Shown: one piece after another, positions 1 to 8,072 of the stretch
Position numbering within the stretch: position 1 is the stretch's first letter
Layout of the letters: every line of letters starts with the position of its first letter
From: CAZCGA01 sp964498075
GTDB lineage: Bacteria > Desulfobacterota > Binatia > HRBIN30
Assembly: GCA_964498075.1 (NCBI GenBank)
Contig: CAZCGA010000083.1
Location: 1 to 28,484, forward strand
Length of the DNA: 28,484 bases
Direction of reading: 5' to 3'
Program-made: the position numbers and the translations under genes
Notes under the pieces: generated by a model
Databases searched by the model: none
What the model was told of the DNA's origin: nothing
The model's input: the letters and a program-made list of their open reading frames with translations, nothing else

Positions 1-1
1 T

Positions 2-1024
<1,023 letters not shown>

Positions 1025-1072
1025 GCTGAGTTACCGGTCAGTCTTGGAACGAGCAAAGCGCGCCCGCCGCGC

Positions 1073-1212
1073 GCCGGAGACTCGAAGTCTCCGGCTACGG
1101 TACGGGAAAGTCGTCTGAAGACGACTGCCACACGGAAATGGAGCGATCCAGCGCGGAGTCCTCTTTCAGAGGACTTTCCTATGAACGTAGCCGCGGAATT
1201 CCATTCCCCGGC
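1073..1212. repeat. Cluster of four short hairpins in the ettA/slt intergenic region
   Basis: The 208-base gap between the convergent ettA and lytic transglycosylase genes holds four consecutive inverted repeats. They are 1073-1082/1086-1095 (10 bp, GCCGGAGACT arm, 3-nt loop), 1109-1116/1119-1126 (AGTCGTCT arm), 1157-1164/1168-1175 (AGTCCTCT arm, 3-nt loop) and 1190-1199/1203-1212 (GCCGCGGAAT arm, one mismatch, 3-nt loop). None has a following T-run, so they are not classical terminators. They look like REP-type intergenic repeats, though one or more may act as terminators or mRNA-stabilising ends for the two convergent genes. Confidence 0.7.
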
Positions 1213-1232
1213 GCAACCGACAGGCAGCGGGT

Positions 1233-3317
1233 TCAACTCGCGCCGTACAGCTGACGGTACTTGCGGTAGTTGCTGATCACCCGCTTCACGTAATCGCGCG
1301 TCTCGCGGTAGCTGATGCTCTCGACGAACTCGTCCGCGTCGAGGTCCGGGAAGCGCCGCTGCCACTTCTCGACCGCCGCCTCACCGCCGTTGTATGCCGC
1401 CACGGCCTTCAGGGCGTCGCCGCCGAAGCGGGCCAGGAGCGTGCCGAGGTAGGTGGTGCCGAGCTGGATGTTCAGCTCCGGTTCCATCAGCGCGGTGCCG
1501 TCGATCGCATGATCGCTCCTCGCGACCCGTCGCGCCGTCGACGGCAGCAGCTGCATGAGGCCGTACGCGTTGGCGGAAGAGCGGGCTTCCGGATCGAACA
1601 AGCTCTCCTGCCGCATCAGCGCGACGACCAGGAGCGGGTCCACCGCGGCGGCGCGGGCGTCGTGACTCACGTTCGCCCAGAAGGCCAACGGATACAGCAG
1701 ACGCTCGCGCTGCGACGCGTCGAGGTCCGCATCGTCACCGAGCCGGTGGAGGAGGCGCATCGCAGCCGCCCACCCGTCCACCGTTGGATAGGCGTGCAGG
1801 AGGTAGCGCATGACGGGCGGGTCGTGACGATGGCTGCGATCGACGGCGGCCAACTCACCACGCGCCAGACTCGCCACGCCCGCGGCGCGCAGCTCGTCCG
1901 ATCGCTGCAAGTGGAACCGCTCCGTTGCGGGCGGCGGTCCTGCATCGATTGGGCTGGGCGGCGCGTCCGCAACCGCTAGATCCGCTCCGGCGCCGAGCGG
2001 CGGCGGATTCGACGTACCGGCGAGACGCTGCTCGGCCCAGGCGGCGTAGTAATCCGTAGGCTCGCGGTCGATGATCTGCTGGTACAGCGCGCGCGCCCGG
2101 ACCGTCTGCCCGGCATGTTCAAACGAGCGCGCTTCCCAATACTCCGCCGCGCCGCGCTGTGATCGTGTGCGGCCGGCCAGCTGCGCAAATGCAGTCGTCG
2201 CTGGTATCCAGTTGCGCGCGACGTAGTGGATCCAGCCGATGCGCCACTGTGCCTCGCCCGCCAGCTTATTGCGCGGGTACCGCCGCGCCAGCTCCGCGTA
2301 GCTGGCGATCGCCGCGCGGCTGCGGCTGGCGCGTTCGTGGATGCGGCCGATGGCGTAGAGGGTTTCCGAAGCGCGGCGGTCGCGCGGGTAGCGCCGTCGG
2401 AACTCCTCGAAGGCCTGCAGCGCGCCGGTGTCGTCATCGCGATTCCAGCGGATGGATGCCAGTCGGAACAGCGCCGCCGGTGCCGCCGGGCTGTGCGGGT
2501 AGTGATCGGCGAGCACACGCAGACGTGCCAGCGCGCCATCGACGTTGCCGAGCCCGTACAATGCGTCAGCGTCGAGCCGTAACGCCTCAGCCGGGTCGAC
2601 GCCCTCCGGCAACTGCACCGTTTGGCGCGCGATCGTCTCCGCCGCAGTGTAGTCGTGCTCGGCGATGAGGAGTCGGCCTTCCTCCAAACGATCCGCACCG
2701 ACGGGTTCGAGCTCCGCGTGCGCTGCCCGTAAGGCGAGGACCTGCTGCTTGGCGCTAGCCGCCAACGTCGAGCCGACAGCGGTGCGGCGCACCTGCATGA
2801 ACCCCGCGTACGCCGCCGCGACGTCGCCGCTCCGCTGATCGGTCTCGGCCAGGGCGAGGCGCGCTCCCTGCGCGGTGGCGGCATCCGCAGCGCCGAGGGC
2901 GGTCTGCAGCAACGGCCGCGCCTGCTCGAGGCGATCGGTGTGCAGCAGCAGCTGTCCCAACCCCAACGCCGCCGCCGGTACCTGGACGCTTTGCGGGTAG
3001 TCGCGTAACAGCCGACTCCAGGCGGCTTCCGCCGCCTCGTTGTGACCGAGGCGCTGATTGATGACGCCGGCGAAGTGCAGGTGATAGTCGGCCAGCTCAG
3101 GATAGGCTGCCACCAGCTCCGTGAAAATGGGCAGGGCGCGCTCGAGGTCAGCGCGGCGCAACAGCTCATAGCCGTGTGCAAAAGCGCCGCGCTTGTCGGC
3201 AATGCTGTCCAGCCGCACTTCAGCTGGCGTCGAGGCAGGCGGAGAGACGGCGGGAGGAACGCCGCAGGCCGTTGCGCACAGGGACAGCGCGAGACCCAAT
3301 ATCAAGCGGCGTCGCAT
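1233..3317 (-). CDS. SLT-family lytic transglycosylase lipoprotein with TPR repeats
   Basis: A 694-residue protein predicted to cleave the glycan strands of peptidoglycan in the periplasm. The N-terminus is a short hydrophobic signal ending in ATAC (Cys18), consistent with a lipoprotein, followed by a Pro-rich spacer. Residues ~45-430 are alpha-helical TPR/YbgF-like repeats (repeated A..Y..PRS.. and RYP.. motifs). The last ~130 residues are the SLT domain: MRQESLFDPEARSSANAYGL with catalytic Glu at about residue 571, then GLMQLLPSTA and AYNGGEAAVEKW, all conserved in Slt70-like enzymes. The final YRETRDYVKRVISNYRKY segment is also characteristic. The gene is single, convergent with ettA and divergent from maf. 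The architecture (helical superhelix plus C-terminal SLT) matches Slt rather than MltC or EmtA. Confidence 0.93.
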   Translation of the reverse strand: MRRRLILGLALSLCATACGVPPAVSPPASTPAEVRLDSIADKRGAFAHGYELLRRADLERALPIFTELVAAYPELADYHLHFAGVINQRLGHNEAAEAAWSRLLRDYPQSVQVPAAALGLGQLLLHTDRLEQARPLLQTALGAADAATAQGARLALAETDQRSGDVAAAYAGFMQVRRTAVGSTLAASAKQQVLALRAAHAELEPVGADRLEEGRLLIAEHDYTAAETIARQTVQLPEGVDPAEALRLDADALYGLGNVDGALARLRVLADHYPHSPAAPAALFRLASIRWNRDDDTGALQAFEEFRRRYPRDRRASETLYAIGRIHERASRSRAAIASYAELARRYPRNKLAGEAQWRIGWIHYVARNWIPATTAFAQLAGRTRSQRGAAEYWEARSFEHAGQTVRARALYQQIIDREPTDYYAAWAEQRLAGTSNPPPLGAGADLAVADAPPSPIDAGPPPATERFHLQRSDELRAAGVASLARGELAAVDRSHRHDPPVMRYLLHAYPTVDGWAAAMRLLHRLGDDADLDASQRERLLYPLAFWANVSHDARAAAVDPLLVVALMRQESLFDPEARSSANAYGLMQLLPSTARRVARSDHAIDGTALMEPELNIQLGTTYLGTLLARFGGDALKAVAAYNGGEAAVEKWQRRFPDLDADEFVESISYRETRDYVKRVISNYRKYRQLYGAS

Positions 3318-3355
3318 CTGCGTGAGTTAGCACAACGCCGGGGTCGACGGCACGT

Positions 3356-3370
3356 GCGTTTGACAAACGC
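3356..3370. promoter_or_regulatory. Palindrome overlapping a TTGACA -35-like element upstream of maf
   Basis: GCGTTT-GAC-AAACGC is a perfect 6-bp inverted repeat with a 3-nt centre, in the 79-bp gap between the divergent transglycosylase and maf genes. It contains a perfect TTGACA hexamer (3360-3365) pointing toward maf, but no convincing -10 follows at 16-18 bp. It could be a promoter element, an operator, or both. Confidence 0.35.
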
Positions 3371-3396
3371 GCGACGCATCGGCCAACTACGCCTCG

Positions 3397-3984
3397 ATGG
3401 CTGCATCACTGGTCCTGGCGTCCGCGTCGCCGCGTCGGCGCGAGCTGCTGGCGCGGCTCGGCGTGCCATTCGACGTGGCGGTCAGCGACGTGCCGGAGAC
3501 ACCCCTTCCCGGCGAACGACCCGAGGCCTTCGCCCGACGCGTGGCGCGCGACAAGGCTTCGGCGGTTGCCCGCCGTTGCCCGGGCAGCTTTGTGTTGGGC
3601 GCAGACACCGTTGTGGTCGTCGGCGATACCATGCTGGGGAAGCCCGCCGATCGGGGCGACGCGCGCCGCATGCTGCAGACGCTGTCGGGGCGCGCCCATC
3701 GCGTCCTCACCGCCGTGGCGTTGATCGGCCCGGCGGGCGGCTGTGACGAAGTGCTGGTGGAGAGCCGGGTGGAGTTCCGTGCGCTCGCGCCCGCGGAAAT
3801 CGAGGATTACCTCGACAGCGGTGAGCCCGACGACAAAGCCGGCGCCTACGCCGTTCAAGGACACGCCAAACGCTTCGTGCTGCGGGTGGTGGGCTCGCTC
3901 TCCAACGTCATCGGCTTGCCCTTGGATGAAGTCGCCGAGCTGCTGCAGCGTCGCCTGCCCGCGCAGGTTGGCACGCCGGCATGA
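3397..3984 (+). CDS. maf: Maf-family nucleoside triphosphate pyrophosphatase
   Basis: A 195-residue Maf protein, the usual size. The family hydrolyses dTTP/UTP or m7GTP-type nucleotides to the monophosphate plus pyrophosphate, a house-cleaning role also linked to septum formation. The N-terminal LVLASASPRRRELL loop carries the Ser and Arg residues that bind the triphosphate. The central DTVVVVGDTMLGKP region holds the catalytic acidic residue, and YAVQGHAKRFV near the C-terminus is the usual QG motif. The ATG at 3397 puts the ASASPRR motif at the expected position. The gene's last four bases (ATGA, 3981-3984) overlap the start of yggS, so the two are translationally coupled. YhdE and YceF subtypes cannot be told apart with confidence by eye. 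Confidence 0.93.
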   Translation: MAASLVLASASPRRRELLARLGVPFDVAVSDVPETPLPGERPEAFARRVARDKASAVARRCPGSFVLGADTVVVVGDTMLGKPADRGDARRMLQTLSGRAHRVLTAVALIGPAGGCDEVLVESRVEFRALAPAEIEDYLDSGEPDDKAGAYAVQGHAKRFVLRVVGSLSNVIGLPLDEVAELLQRRLPAQVGTPA

Positions 3985-4688
3985 TCGATGTGGCCGCCAA
4001 TTGGGAGCGCGTGCGGCGGCGCGTCGCGCAGGCCGCCGAGCGCGCCGGGCGCGATCCGCACGCGGTCCGCGTCATTGCGGTGTCGAAGACCCAGCCGGTG
4101 GAGCTGATCGAGCAGGCGATCGCAGCCGGCGCCACCGATCTCGGCGAGAACTACGTGCAGGAAGCCGCAGAAAAGATCCCTCGCATTGCCGCGCCGGTGT
4201 GCTGGCACATGATCGGCCACCTGCAGCGCAACAAAGCGGCGCGCGCCGTCGAGTTGTTCGAGATCATCCACACGCTCGACAGCGTCGGGCTGGCGGAGAC
4301 GCTGGCGCGGCAGGCGCAGCAACGCGGCAAAGTCGTGCGCGCGCTCATCGAGGTGAATGTCGGCGGCGAAGCCACCAAGAGCGGCGTGCCACCCGCCGCG
4401 GTGCGGGATCTCCTGCGCGCGCTCGGCGAGTGGGGCGCGTTGCGGATCGAAGGGCTCATGACCGTTCCGCCTCCCGGCGCGTCAGCGGAGTCGGCGCGCC
4501 CCCACTTCCGCGGGCTCCGCACGCTGCGGGACCGGCTGGTGACGACCGCGCCCGCCAACGCTCCGCTGGGGGAGCTGTCGATGGGCATGTCGGAGGACTT
4601 CGAGGCGGCGATCGAAGAGGGGGCAACGATGGTGCGCATCGGGCGCGCCATCTTCGGCGAACGGAACGTGAGAAGGGAGGGGCAATGA
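3981..4688 (+). CDS. yggS: YggS/PLPBP-family pyridoxal-phosphate homeostasis protein
   Basis: A 235-residue PLP-binding protein with a fold type III TIM barrel. The PLP-linking lysine is Lys36 in the VIAVSKTQP motif. Other family signatures are DLGENYVQEA, WHMIGHLQRNKA, EVNVGGEATKSG, GLMTVPP, LSMGMSEDFEAAIEEGATMVRIGRAIFG. The family has no known catalytic activity; it buffers PLP and affects amino- and keto-acid balance. It overlaps maf by 4 bp upstream and proC by 4 bp downstream (ATGA at 4685-4688). The yggS-proC pairing is common in bacteria and supports both calls. Confidence 0.96.
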   Translation: MIDVAANWERVRRRVAQAAERAGRDPHAVRVIAVSKTQPVELIEQAIAAGATDLGENYVQEAAEKIPRIAAPVCWHMIGHLQRNKAARAVELFEIIHTLDSVGLAETLARQAQQRGKVVRALIEVNVGGEATKSGVPPAAVRDLLRALGEWGALRIEGLMTVPPPGASAESARPHFRGLRTLRDRLVTTAPANAPLGELSMGMSEDFEAAIEEGATMVRIGRAIFGERNVRREGQ

Positions 4689-5542
4689 AGAAAGCACGGC
4701 GACGAGCGCCCGCGGGGAAGGCACAGAGCGTGCGGGCCATCGGCTTCGTGGGCGGCGGCAACATGGCGACCGCGCTGATCAAGGGGCTGCTCGCCACCAG
4801 GGTGTATCGGGCGGATCAGATCTGGGCGAGTGACGTCGACGTGGCCAAGCTCAGGGCGCTGCGGCGAGACTTCGGAGTCGGCACCACGACCGACAATGCC
4901 GCGCTGGTGCGCGGTTCGAAGGTGATCGTCATCGCCGTGAAGCCGCAGATCATCGACGCGGTGCTCTCGCAGATGCGGCCAGCGGTCACACTGCAGCCGC
5001 TCTTCGTTTCGATCGCCGCCGGCGTAACCACGGAGCGTCTGGAGGTGGGGCTCGGGGCGCGCACCCGCGTCCTGCGTGTCATGCCGAACACGCCGGCGTT
5101 ACTGGGCAAGGGCATCTCGGTGCTGGTGCGCGGCAAGTACGCGACCGCCGCGGACGAGCGCCTCGGCCTGCGCCTGTTGCGGGCGGTCGGGCAGGCGGTG
5201 GCGGTGCAGGAGGAGCGGTCGCTCGACGCCGTCACCGGCCTGAGCGGCAGCGGCCCGGCCTACGTCTATCTCTTCGCCGAAGCCATGATCCGCGGCGGCG
5301 TCGCGGCGGGCCTGGCGGCGCCGTTGGCAACGCGGCTCACCTTGCAGACGATCACCGGGGCCGCCGCCATGTTGCAAGAGACGGGGGAGACCCCGCAGGC
5401 GCTGCGCGCGATGGTCACCTCACCGGGCGGCACGACGCTCGCCGGGCTCGGCGAGCTGCAGCGCCGCGGGTTCATCGACACCATCGCCGCCGCCGTCATC
5501 ACCGCGACCCGTCGCTCGCAAGAGCTGGGACGCAGCCGGTGA
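4685..5542 (+). CDS. proC: Pyrroline-5-carboxylate reductase
   Basis: A 285-residue enzyme catalysing the last step of proline synthesis, reduction of 1-pyrroline-5-carboxylate with NAD(P)H. The Rossmann motif GFVGGGNMA is at residues ~20-28. VIAVKPQ, VLRVMPNTPALLGKG, DAVTGLSGSGPAYVY and the C-terminal VTSPGGTTLAGL are standard ProC signatures, including the substrate-binding SGSGPAY loop. The first ~16 residues are a Lys/Arg-rich extension not usual for ProC, but the ATG at 4685 overlaps the yggS stop and has a strong GGAGG Shine-Dalgarno about 6 bases upstream, which supports this start. It is the last gene of the maf-yggS-proC operon. Confidence 0.97.
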   Translation: MKKARRRAPAGKAQSVRAIGFVGGGNMATALIKGLLATRVYRADQIWASDVDVAKLRALRRDFGVGTTTDNAALVRGSKVIVIAVKPQIIDAVLSQMRPAVTLQPLFVSIAAGVTTERLEVGLGARTRVLRVMPNTPALLGKGISVLVRGKYATAADERLGLRLLRAVGQAVAVQEERSLDAVTGLSGSGPAYVYLFAEAMIRGGVAAGLAAPLATRLTLQTITGAAAMLQETGETPQALRAMVTSPGGTTLAGLGELQRRGFIDTIAAAVITATRRSQELGRSR

Positions 5543-5543
5543 G

Positions 5544-5606
5544 GAATTGAGTCATTGACGATTGGGTCATTGACTCAGTGACCCCAGTGACCCAATGGCT
5601 CAATTC
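5544..5606. terminator. Imperfect palindrome between proC and marR, probable bidirectional terminator
   Basis: The outer arms GAATTGAG (5544-5551) and CTCAATTC (5599-5606) are perfectly complementary. Inside them CATTG pairs with AATG and GGGTCA with TGACCC, separated by small bulges. The interior also contains repeated GTCATTGA/CAGTGACC units. The structure sits between the proC stop (5540-5542) and the stop of the convergent MarR gene (5600-5602), which it overlaps. The position suggests shared transcription termination; the internal repeats suggest it derives from a dispersed intergenic repeat. Confidence 0.55.
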
Positions 5607-6049
5607 TTCTTACGGGCCCTTGCCAGCTGCGACTTGGCCGAGAGGCGATCGCCGTCGAGGTCCAGCAGATCGAGGCTCCGGCGCATGCTGTTGAGCTCCT
5701 TGCGGTGCAGCGTCGACAGCATGCGCAGCTTGCGATGACCATCGCTGGTGAGCGACACGTGGACCACACGGCGATCATCGGGGTTGACCTCGCGGCGCAC
5801 CAAGCCCATGGCTTCGGCGCGATCGATGAGACCGACGGCGCTGTGATGCCGGACTTGCAGGAAATCCGCGAGCTGCCCGATGGTCGCCCAGCCCCGTCCG
5901 GTGAATCCGGAGACGCCGAGCAGTAATTGGTGATGTTGCGGGGTGATGCCGGCTTTGCGTGCTGCCTCCTCACTCGAACGCAGCAGCCGCCGAATGGCGT
6001 ATCGGAAGCGCGCCAGGTTCCGAACATCCGCGGACGATGGCCCCGTCAT
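5600..6049 (-). CDS. MarR-family transcriptional regulator
   Basis: A 149-residue DNA-binding protein. The winged helix-turn-helix spans roughly residues 50-110: TIGQLADFLQVRHHSAVGL contains the recognition helix, RAEAMGLVRREVNPDDRRVV gives the wing with the DDRR motif typical of MarR, and SLTSDGHRKL follows. MarR proteins act as dimers, usually repressing genes in response to small phenolic or lipophilic ligands; the target here is unknown. I chose the ATG at 6047-6049 over an upstream TTG because GAGGGG lies about 7 bases upstream. The gene stands alone, convergent with proC and divergent from typA, so typA or its own promoter could be targets, but nothing proves this. Confidence 0.9.
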   Translation of the reverse strand: MTGPSSADVRNLARFRYAIRRLLRSSEEAARKAGITPQHHQLLLGVSGFTGRGWATIGQLADFLQVRHHSAVGLIDRAEAMGLVRREVNPDDRRVVHVSLTSDGHRKLRMLSTLHRKELNSMRRSLDLLDLDGDRLSAKSQLARARKKN

Positions 6050-6120
6050 ACTATGTCCCCTCTGCAATTCACGGAGAGGCGCTGCTCAGACGTGCTCAGC
6101 CCACCTCTCTGCCCCCTGCC

Positions 6121-6148
6121 TTGTCGGAATCGGCTTGAATGCTATAGT
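6121..6148 (+). promoter_or_regulatory. Sigma-70 promoter for the typA leader
   Basis: TTGTCG (6121-6126), a 16-bp spacer and TATAGT (6143-6148) form a good sigma-70 promoter pointing at typA. Transcription would start near 6155, giving a leader of about 70 bases that includes the terminator at 6182-6211. Confidence 0.6.
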
Positions 6149-6181
6149 CGCCCACCGCAGGAGGCAAGACAAAAATTGCGC

Positions 6182-6211
6182 CGGGCCGACTCACATCGGC
6201 CCGATTTTTTT
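6182..6211 (+). terminator. Intrinsic terminator in the typA leader, probable attenuator or end of a short leader RNA
   Basis: CGGGCCGA (6182-6189), a 6-nt loop and TCGGCCCG (6196-6203) make a perfect 8-bp stem, followed by seven consecutive T (6205-6211). This is a textbook rho-independent terminator, yet it lies only 13 bases before the typA start codon and downstream of the promoter at 6121-6148. A perfect AGGAGG (6159-6164) also lies in the short leader, which could mark a leader peptide, although no convincing one is visible. Confidence 0.75.
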
Positions 6212-6224
6212 GTTCGGAGAGTTC

Positions 6225-8051
6225 ATGGATTCACCGCTCGCCCGCCGCGACGACGTGCGCAACGTCGCCATCATTGCCCACGTCGATCACGGCAAGGCCA
6301 CTCTGCTCGATGGCATGTTGCATCAGAGCGGGATCTTCCGCAGCAACGAGCCGGTGGTCGAGCGCGTCATGGATTCATTCGAGCTGGAGCGCGAGCGCGG
6401 CATCACGATTCTCGCCAAGAACACCGCCGTGTCCTACAACGGGGTGAAGATCAACATCGTCGACACGCCCGGCCACGCCGACTTCGGCGGCGAAGTGGAA
6501 CGCACGCTCGCCATGGTTGACGGGGTGATGCTGCTCGTCGATGCCTCCGAGGGACCGCTGCCGCAAACCCGCTTCGTCCTGAAGAAGGCGCTGGAAGCCG
6601 GCTTGCCGCCGGTGGTGTGCATCAACAAGATCGACCGGCCCGACGCCCGCGTCAGCGAGGTGCTGGACGAGATCTACGACCTCTTCATCGACCTCGACGC
6701 CAGCGAGGCGCAGCTGGATTTCCCCATCGTCTACACCAACGCGCGCGCCGGCATCGCCAAGCGCGAGCTCGCAGCCGCCGGTGACGACCTGCGTCCGCTC
6801 TTCGACCTGATCGTCGGCGCCCTGCCGCCGCCGCGCTTCGATCCGGAGGCCACGACGCAATTCCAGGCCAACAACCTCGACTACAATGACTACGTCGGCC
6901 GCCTGGCGATCGGCAGGATCGTCAGCGGCGAGCTGCGCACCGCCGGGCTCTATACCCTGTGTCGCGCCGACGGCTCGCAGATCGAGTGCAAGGTGACGCA
7001 GCTCTACGGCTGGCACGGCCTCAAGCGCCGCGAGCTGGAGCAGGCCAGCGCTGGGGACATCGTGGCCGTCGCCGGCATCGAGGACATCAACATCGGCGAC
7101 ACCATTGCCGACCGCCTGGCGCCGCGGCCGCTGCCGGCGATCCGCGTCGACGAGCCGACGATTGCGATGATCTTCAGCGTCAACAATTCCCCGTGGGCCG
7201 GCCGCGAGGGCGAGTACGTCACGTCGCGCAAACTACGCGAGCGCCTGAACATGGAGCAGCGCAAGAACGTCAGCCTACGCATCGAGGACACCGACTCGCC
7301 GGACGCCCTGCGGGTGATGGGGCGCGGCGAGCTGCAGCTGGCCATCCTGATCGAGACGATGCGCCGCGAGGGCTACGAGCTGCAGGTCTCCAAACCCACC
7401 ATCATCACCAAGCAGATCGACGGCGTCGAGCAGGAGCCGATGGAGCTGCTACTGGTGGACGTGCCTGCGGACTACATCGGCGTCGTCACTCAGCTGCTGG
7501 CGGTGCGCCGCGGCAAGATGACCAAGATGCACCACACCGGTTCCGACCGCGTGCGCCTGGAGTTCGCCATCCCGTCACGCGGGCTGATCGGCTTCCGCTC
7601 GCACTTCCTCACCGACACGCGCGGCACCGGGATCATGAACGCGCTGTTCAACGGCTACGCGCCGTGGCAGGGGGCGATCCAGGCACGCACCAACGGCGCC
7701 ATGGTCGGCGACCGCGAAGGACCGGCGACGCCCTACGCGATCTTCCACCTGCAGGAGCGCGGCGTGATCTTCGTTCCGCCCGGAACGCGCGTCTACGAGG
7801 GCATGGTCGTCGGCGAGTACTCGCGCGACAACGACCTCGACGTCAACATCTGCCGCGAGAAGAAGCTCACCAACATCCGCGCCGCCGGCCACGACGAGGC
7901 GGTGCGCATCACGCCGCACCGCGAGATGGGTCTGGAGAACGGGCTCGAGTGGATCGCCGAGGACGAGCTGGTCGAAATCACCCCGCAGTCGATCCGCTTG
8001 CGCAAGAAGGTGCTCAAGCAGGGCGAGCGGCCGAAGAAGCGCAAGGAGTGA
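6225..8051 (+). CDS. typA: TypA/BipA ribosome-associated translational GTPase
   Basis: A 608-residue translation-factor GTPase, the normal TypA length. It binds the ribosome like EF-G and helps 50S assembly and stress or cold adaptation. Motifs are G1 AHVDHGKATLLD (residues 18-29), G2 ERGITILAKN, G3 DTPGHADF and G4 NKIDRPDAR. The EF-G-like domains follow, and the TypA-specific C-terminal region includes RGLIGFRSHFLTDTRGTG and the end INSIRLRKK-like segment (QSIRLRKKVL). The frame is open further upstream, but the ATG at 6225 has GGAGA 4 bases before it and aligns with the family start. One oddity: residue 25 in the P-loop is Ala (GCC at 6297-6299), where GTPases have Thr or Ser coordinating magnesium. 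It is probably monocistronic, controlled by the promoter and terminator in its leader. Confidence 0.96.
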   Translation: MDSPLARRDDVRNVAIIAHVDHGKATLLDGMLHQSGIFRSNEPVVERVMDSFELERERGITILAKNTAVSYNGVKINIVDTPGHADFGGEVERTLAMVDGVMLLVDASEGPLPQTRFVLKKALEAGLPPVVCINKIDRPDARVSEVLDEIYDLFIDLDASEAQLDFPIVYTNARAGIAKRELAAAGDDLRPLFDLIVGALPPPRFDPEATTQFQANNLDYNDYVGRLAIGRIVSGELRTAGLYTLCRADGSQIECKVTQLYGWHGLKRRELEQASAGDIVAVAGIEDINIGDTIADRLAPRPLPAIRVDEPTIAMIFSVNNSPWAGREGEYVTSRKLRERLNMEQRKNVSLRIEDTDSPDALRVMGRGELQLAILIETMRREGYELQVSKPTIITKQIDGVEQEPMELLLVDVPADYIGVVTQLLAVRRGKMTKMHHTGSDRVRLEFAIPSRGLIGFRSHFLTDTRGTGIMNALFNGYAPWQGAIQARTNGAMVGDREGPATPYAIFHLQERGVIFVPPGTRVYEGMVVGEYSRDNDLDVNICREKKLTNIRAAGHDEAVRITPHREMGLENGLEWIAEDELVEITPQSIRLRKKVLKQGERPKKRKE

Positions 8052-8072
8052 GGACGCTGCGGGGCGCGCCCG

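Noticed and set aside
5943..6224. Extension of typA to an upstream start
   Set aside because: It would cross the promoter and terminator and overlap the marR 5' end. Family similarity and a Shine-Dalgarno start at 6225.
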